From positions 1 through 10,214 of the forward strand of contig JADLBT010000465.1 in the NCBI GenBank assembly GCA_020847555.1: a stretch of 10,214 nucleotides of DNA, written 5' to 3'. The notes under the pieces were generated by a model that saw only the letters and a list, made by a program, of their open reading frames with translations, was not told the origin of the DNA and did no database searches. Made by a program: the position numbers and the translations under genes. This document shows, piece by piece, positions 7,070-10,214 of the stretch. The DNA comes from Gemmataceae bacterium. Its GTDB lineage: Bacteria; Planctomycetota; Planctomycetia; Gemmatales; Gemmataceae. The first letter of the stretch is position 1; the number at the start of each line of letters is the position of its first letter.

Positions 7070-7151
7070 ATGGCGTGGAGTAATCGGCCTGATGGGTGCG
7101 ACGCCAGGACGAGGCCCGCCCCGGTGGGTGCGCGGAAGCAGGGGAGTGCTC

Positions 7152-8006
7152 ATGGCGACCGACTCAGGACAGGACGGCGTCCGCCCGGTGTGGGTCTGGG
7201 GGCTGCCGTTCGCCCCGCTCACGTTTCAGCAGACACTCGATCGGATCGAGGCGATGATCCGATCGGGCCGGCCGGGGTACTTCATCACCGCCAACCTCCA
7301 TTACGCCATGCTGACCGACGCCGACCCGCGCCTCGACGCGGTCAACCGGGAGGCGGCGCTGGTCCTGGCGGACGGGATGCCGCTTGTGTGGGCGTCGCGC
7401 TGGCGTCCGACGCGGCTGCCGGAGCGCGTTGCTGGGTCCGACCTCGTCCCGGCCCTGTGCGAGCGGGCAGCGCGGCACGGGTATCGGGTCTACCTGCTGG
7501 GCGGGGCGCCAGAGGTCGGCGTCGAGGCGGCGCGCAGGCTGCGCGAGCGCTTCCCCGGCCTGCAGATCGTCGGGGTCGAGTCGCCGCCGTACCGGGAGCT
7601 GACTGCGGAGGAGCAGGCGCAGCTCGTCAGCCGCATCCGGGCCGCCAGGCCGGACCTGCTATTCGTCGCGTTCGGACAGCCGAAGGGAGAGTTCTGGCTG
7701 GCGCAGCACCGCGAGGCGCTGGGCGTGCCGGCGTGCGCGCAGATCGGCGCGACGCTGGACTTCCTGGCCGGGCGGGTGCGGCGGTCCCCGCGCTGGCTGC
7801 AGCGGGTCGGACTGGAGTGGGCGTACCGCCTCTACCAGGAGCCGGCGCGCCTGGCGCGCCGCTACGGGGGCAACTTCCTGTTCGCGCTGAAAATGCTGGT
7901 GCGCGACCTGCTCGCCCGCGGCACGGTGCAGAAGCAGGAAAGGGCTGGCCCGCCGGCACGGTCCGGTAAATGCTGTCCGAGCCGCGCCCGCAGCGCAGCG
8001 GAGTAA
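7152..8006 (+). CDS. WecG/TagA/CpsF family glycosyltransferase (GT26)
   Basis: A 284-residue protein of the family that transfers N-acetylmannosamine(uronic acid) or related sugars to undecaprenyl-diphosphate-linked acceptors in wall teichoic acid, enterobacterial common antigen and capsule synthesis. Seen here are TANLHYAM (46-53, the Thr/Asn active-site segment), VLADGMPLVWASR (71-83, with the catalytic-type Asp74), GSDL (95-98), YLLGGAP (114-120), LLFVAFGQPKGEFW (169-182) and GATLDFLAGRVRRSP (199-213). The C-terminal appendage runs from RVGLEWAYRL through PARLARRYGGN (218-241) and is the part thought to complete the active site at the membrane. The start at 7152 has GGGGAG six bases upstream; in-frame codons further 5' are not family-like. 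The last 24 residues or so form a basic Pro/Ser/Arg tail without family similarity. It is the last gene of the polysaccharide theme, and its exact sugar is unknown. Confidence 0.92.
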   Translation: MATDSGQDGVRPVWVWGLPFAPLTFQQTLDRIEAMIRSGRPGYFITANLHYAMLTDADPRLDAVNREAALVLADGMPLVWASRWRPTRLPERVAGSDLVPALCERAARHGYRVYLLGGAPEVGVEAARRLRERFPGLQIVGVESPPYRELTAEEQAQLVSRIRAARPDLLFVAFGQPKGEFWLAQHREALGVPACAQIGATLDFLAGRVRRSPRWLQRVGLEWAYRLYQEPARLARRYGGNFLFALKMLVRDLLARGTVQKQERAGPPARSGKCCPSRARSAAE

Positions 8007-8038
8007 GCGGGCTGACGCTCCACCGCACTGCCCGGGGC

Positions 8039-8097
8039 GCAGCGCAACCCGGGAGGGGCGACCGGATGCACACGCCGCTCTGCGTGGGTTGCGTTGC
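8039..8097. repeat. Long-armed inverted repeat in the intergenic gap, REP-like
   Basis: In the 205-base gap 8007-8211, GCAGCGCAACCC (8039-8050) pairs with GGGTTGCGTTGC (8086-8097) with 11 Watson-Crick pairs plus one G-T pair, across 35 bases. Arms of the GGGTTGCG(C/T)TGC type are familiar as dispersed palindromic repeats in other bacteria; only one copy is visible here. It lies just after the WecG-family stop and could also serve as a transcript end for that gene. The rest of the gap has a small ATGCC-GGT-GGCAT hairpin near 8140 and no gene that I can support. Confidence 0.4.
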
Positions 8098-8211
8098 ACT
8101 GCACCCCGGTTCAGGCCGGTTGCGGCCGGCGCCAGGCATGCCGGTGGCATCTCTTTTGCAGTTTCCCCCCTCAGACGAGTCGATCCCTGCCAACCTGGAG
8201 AGGTGACTGTC

Positions 8212-8943
8212 ATGCGCTACGCGGACGATCGCTATCACCTGGGCGTCGAGTTCAGCACCCGGGAGTGCCGCATCCCCGCCGACGAGTTGACGCGGATGCA
8301 GGCCAGCCTCGAGCCTCTCGGCGAGGCGGTCCGGGAATTCCACGGCGCGGACCTGGCGTTCAACGTGATCTACCACCCCAACAGCCAGGTCTACAACATC
8401 GCGGCCAGGCTCCGGGTGCCGGGGCAAACGCTTTTCAGCGCCGACAAGGATACATACCTCGACACCGCCTACCAGCGCTGCGTGCAGAAGTTGGTCCGCA
8501 AGGTGGCGTCGTACTGCGCGGCTCCGGACCGGGACGCCCAGGATCAGGCTCGCCGACAGGCGCTGCTGAACCGCGAAATCGTCATGCCTCAGGATCCGGC
8601 CGACGGCGTCGTGGGGCGAGCAGTCGAGCGGGGCGACTACCGCGCCTTCCGCCGGGGTCTGGCCGGCTACGAGGACTGGCTCGCCAAACGGGTCGGCCGC
8701 TGGGTCCAGCGCTACCCGGACGTTGAGGCGCACATCGGCGATGGCATCCGGATCGGGGATCTCGTCGAGGAAGTTTACCTCAACGCCTTCGAGGACTACC
8801 GCCGTCGGTCCACCGAGGTGTCGCTGGGAGACTGGCTGGATAGCTTGATCGACCCCTCGTTGAAGTTGCTGCTGAAGCACCCGGACGAGGAACGGGCGAA
8901 CGTCAGCATGGCGCGGACGCTGTGCGACATGCCGTTGCCCTGA
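8212..8943 (+). CDS. HPF/RaiA-like ribosome-associated protein with C-terminal sigma-70 region 2-like domain
   Basis: A 243-residue protein. Residues about 12-105 follow the beta-alpha-beta-beta-beta-alpha order of the S30AE/HPF fold: VEFS, a helix ELTRMQASLEPLGEAV (25-40), LAFNVIYHP (48-56), YNIAARLRVPG (61-71), TLFSADKD (73-80), then helix DTAYQRCVQKLVRKV (84-98). HPF proteins bind the 30S decoding channel and silence ribosomes under stress. Residues about 143-227 look unlike an HPF C-terminal dimerisation domain. GDLVEEVYLNAFEDY (182-196) and LGDWLDSLIDPSL (205-217) resemble helices 2.2-2.4 of an ECF sigma factor (DLVQEVFLRAF...FxxWLxxIA). No region 4 follows. GGAGAGG (8197-8203), eight bases upstream, fixes the start. 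Two stress-type genes lie downstream. The HPF call is moderately secure; the sigma-like call is pattern recognition and may be fold-level similarity only. Confidence 0.7.
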   Translation: MRYADDRYHLGVEFSTRECRIPADELTRMQASLEPLGEAVREFHGADLAFNVIYHPNSQVYNIAARLRVPGQTLFSADKDTYLDTAYQRCVQKLVRKVASYCAAPDRDAQDQARRQALLNREIVMPQDPADGVVGRAVERGDYRAFRRGLAGYEDWLAKRVGRWVQRYPDVEAHIGDGIRIGDLVEEVYLNAFEDYRRRSTEVSLGDWLDSLIDPSLKLLLKHPDEERANVSMARTLCDMPLP

Positions 8944-8955
8944 CCCGCACGCCGG

Positions 8956-8974
8956 TCGCAGGGACGGCCTGCGG
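8956..8974 (+). terminator. Weak hairpin after the HPF-like gene
   Basis: CGCAGG (8957-8962) pairs with CCTGCG (8968-8973) around a 5-base loop, with a closing T-G pair, 13 bases after the stop. No T tract follows, so it is at best a partial terminator or an mRNA-end structure. The remainder of the 147-base gap to the next gene shows only the GGGAGGAA ribosome binding site at 9079-9086. Confidence 0.2.
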
Positions 8975-9090
8975 AGATGGGTCCGGGGCGACACGCGGGC
9001 GCGCGATTCCGCACACCAGGGGGATAAGGGAGCCGCAGGCGACCCCACGGAGGAAGGCCCCTCGCGGCCCGTCATCCAGGGAGGAATCTC

Positions 9091-9774
9091 ATGAAACCTG
9101 TCTCTACGGCCAGCCGGCCGGTGCGCCTCCAGGCCGACCAGGTCACCCTTGACGGCGATCTCACCTTGCCCGAGGCAGCCGGTGGGGTCGTCCTGTTCGC
9201 CCACGGCAGCGGCAGCAGCCGGCACAGTCCGCGCAACCGTTTCGTGGCCCACGCGCTGCAACAGGCATGCGTCGGCACTCTCCTGTTCGACCTGCTCACC
9301 GTCGAGGAGGAGGCCGTCGATTTGTACACCGCCCATCTGCGCTTCGACATCGGGCTGCTCGCCGCGCGGCTGACCGACGCCACCGCCTGGCTGCGCGCCC
9401 AGCCGGAGACGGCCGCCCTGCCGGTCGGGTACTTCGGCGCCAGCACAGGCGCCGGGGCCGCCCTGGTCGCGGCGGCCCAGCACCCGCACGACGTCGCCGC
9501 GATCGTCTCGCGCGGCGGACGGCCGGACCTGGCCGGGGACTACCTTCCGCTCGTCCAGGCGCCGACCCTGCTCATCGTCGGCGGCCGCGACGTGCCGGTG
9601 ATCGGGATGAACCGCACGGCCCTCGAGCAGCTGCGGACGCCGGAAAAAGAACTGATCATCGTCCCGGGGGCGACGCACCTGTTCGAGGAACCGGGCGCGC
9701 TGGACGAGGTGGCCCGCCTCGCGGCCGACTGGTTCGCCCGCCACCTGTGCCATGCACCGGCGCAGGCTGGTTGA
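9091..9774 (+). CDS. Dienelactone-hydrolase-type alpha/beta hydrolase
   Basis: A 227-residue soluble alpha/beta hydrolase with a full catalytic triad in the expected order. The nucleophile elbow is GASTG with S118 (116-120), the acid is D167 in LIVGGRDVPV (161-170), and the base is H196 in VPGATHLFEEPGAL (191-204). HGSGSSRHSPRN (38-49) is the oxyanion-loop region, and VSRGGRPDL (139-147) is typical of the subgroup that travels with phosphoribosyltransferase genes. No signal peptide is evident, so it is probably cytoplasmic. GGGAGGAA at 9079-9086 supports the start. It lies between the HPF-like gene (147-base gap) and a phosphoribosyltransferase gene (96-base gap). This family is annotated as dienelactone hydrolase by fold only; the natural substrate is unknown, and a role in stress physiology is inferred from the neighbours. 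Confidence 0.88.
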   Translation: MKPVSTASRPVRLQADQVTLDGDLTLPEAAGGVVLFAHGSGSSRHSPRNRFVAHALQQACVGTLLFDLLTVEEEAVDLYTAHLRFDIGLLAARLTDATAWLRAQPETAALPVGYFGASTGAGAALVAAAQHPHDVAAIVSRGGRPDLAGDYLPLVQAPTLLIVGGRDVPVIGMNRTALEQLRTPEKELIIVPGATHLFEEPGALDEVARLAADWFARHLCHAPAQAG

Positions 9775-9870
9775 TCCGTGAGCCGGGTGGTGCTGGTCGG
9801 GTTCGGATCGTACCGGAGGGCGCGATTGCCGGCCGTGCGGTCGTGCCCGGCCGGTGAGGAGGGTAGAGCC

Positions 9871-10214
9871 ATGTTGTTCCAGGATCGACGTGACGCAGGC
9901 CGCCAGCTGGCGGCAGAATTGCTGCAGTACGCGGACCGGCCCGACGTGCTGGTGCTGGCGCTGCCGCGCGGCGGCGTCCCGGTGGCCTACGAGGTCGCCC
10001 GGTTGCTGCACGCGCCGCTCGATGTGTTCCTGGTGCGCAAGCTCGGGCTCCCCGGTCATGAGGAACTGGCGATGGGGGCGATCGCGTCGGGCGGGGTGCG
10101 CGTTCTGAACGAGGACGTGGTCCGCACCCTCCACGTCCCGGAAGCCGACATCGACGCGAGCGCCGCGCGAGAACTGCGCGAGCTGGAGCGGCGCGAGCGG
10201 GTCTACCGGGACGA
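9871..10214 (+). CDS. Phosphoribosyltransferase domain protein (partial, cut by the window end)
   Basis: The reading frame is open from ATG 9871 to the right edge, 114 codons so far. GAGGAGGG (9856-9863), seven bases upstream, supports the start. The sequence opens [17 protein letters not shown], then [15 protein letters not shown] (29-43), [20 protein letters not shown] (51-70) and [12 protein letters not shown] (73-84), a pattern characteristic of stand-alone type I phosphoribosyltransferases of about 210-230 residues that pair with alpha/beta hydrolases. The PRPP-binding acidic loop expected further on lies beyond the window. The final visible stretch is a charged helix (about 95-112). In this subgroup the biological reaction is not established. 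In Mycobacterium tuberculosis a related domain is, to my recollection, fused to a dienelactone-hydrolase-like domain (Rv0571c) within the dormancy regulon. Confidence 0.88.
   Translation, partial: MLFQDRRDAGRQLAAELLQYADRPDVLVLALPRGGVPVAYEVARLLHAPLDVFLVRKLGLPGHEELAMGAIASGGVRVLNEDVVRTLHVPEADIDASAARELRELERRERVYRD

Larger units (their letters stand above)
6849..7151. other. Divergent intergenic region
   Basis: This 303-base gap separates the minus-strand methyltransferase start from the + strand WecG-family start. I see no convincing gene in it. It holds an 8-bp perfect inverted repeat (6966-6991), a candidate + strand promoter with a 14-bp palindrome in its spacer (7041-7069) and, near its right end, the GGGGAG ribosome binding site for the + gene (7141-7146). 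I found no clear promoter for the minus-strand gene. Confidence 0.6.

Noticed and set aside
5886..7151. Possible N-terminal extension of the WecG-family protein
   Set aside because: The frame happens to be open antisense to the methyltransferase gene. ATG 7152 has GGGGAG at the right distance and gives the normal family length.
8089..8211. Earlier in-frame start for the HPF-like protein
   Set aside because: The added residues lie within the repeat-bearing gap and lack HPF similarity. GGAGAGG at 8197-8203 marks ATG 8212.
9829..9854. CCGGCC...GGCCGG inverted repeat before the phosphoribosyltransferase gene
   Set aside because: The arms are only six GC-only bases, each itself palindromic, which is common by chance in this composition. 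There is no supporting promoter or terminator signal.
7627..10134. An 835-codon open frame on the minus strand opposite the WecG-family, HPF-like and hydrolase genes
   Set aside because: It runs across four genes and their gaps, has no recognisable motif, and its composition is the mirror of GC-rich coding strands. The + strand genes have complete family motifs and ribosome binding sites.
1..10214. Search by eye for tRNA genes, CRISPR repeats, insertion-sequence ends and an exosortase gene
   Set aside because: No cloverleaf, regularly spaced repeat, transposase motif or exosortase-like gene was found. An exosortase link for this locus therefore stays speculative.

Overview
The window is very GC-rich (roughly 70% by eye) and densely coded, with strong GGAGG-type ribosome binding sites in front of most genes. 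It reads as a chromosomal segment of a high-GC bacterium. My best guess is a planctomycete of the Gemmata group, based on gene content and style (polysaccharide cluster of adenylate-forming enzyme, asparagine-synthase-like protein and O-antigen-ligase-like protein; an HPF-like protein carrying an extra sigma-like domain). No rRNA or other marker gene is present, so this placement is an inference. I see no tRNA, rRNA, CRISPR array, insertion sequence or phage gene.

Positions 1-8006 form an envelope or exopolysaccharide biosynthesis locus. On the + strand are the tail of one protein (probably a glycosyltransferase), a GT4 glycosyltransferase that overlaps it by ATGA, a multi-membrane-span O-antigen-ligase/polymerase-like protein, and a PaaK/CapK-type adenylate-forming enzyme. 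This run ends at a perfect 11-bp hairpin (4123-4150) that it shares with a convergent minus-strand pair: a class I SAM methyltransferase (6848 down to 6069) followed by an asparagine-synthase-like protein (5950 down to 4172). The latter lacks both the N-terminal glutaminase cysteine and the usual GEG(A/S)DE motif. A 303-bp divergent intergenic region (6849-7151), with a candidate promoter built around a 14-bp palindrome, leads into a WecG/TagA/CpsF-family (GT26) glycosyltransferase. Together these genes can supply sugar transfer, chain polymerisation or ligation, and chemical decoration (methyl, acyl or amide) of a surface glycan. The exact product cannot be read from the sequence.

Positions 8007-10214 differ in theme. 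Three + strand genes, each with its own strong ribosome binding site, encode an HPF/RaiA-like ribosome-associated protein fused to a C-terminal domain resembling sigma-70 region 2, a dienelactone-hydrolase-type alpha/beta hydrolase, and a phosphoribosyltransferase cut by the window end. The hydrolase and phosphoribosyltransferase families are known to be linked and even fused in dormancy/hypoxia regulons, so this looks like a stress or dormancy module next to the polysaccharide locus.

The most interesting items are the HPF-sigma-like fusion, the asparagine-synthase-like protein with two altered active sites, and the palindrome inside the candidate wecG promoter. Several inverted repeats in the intergenic gaps may belong to dispersed repeat families.
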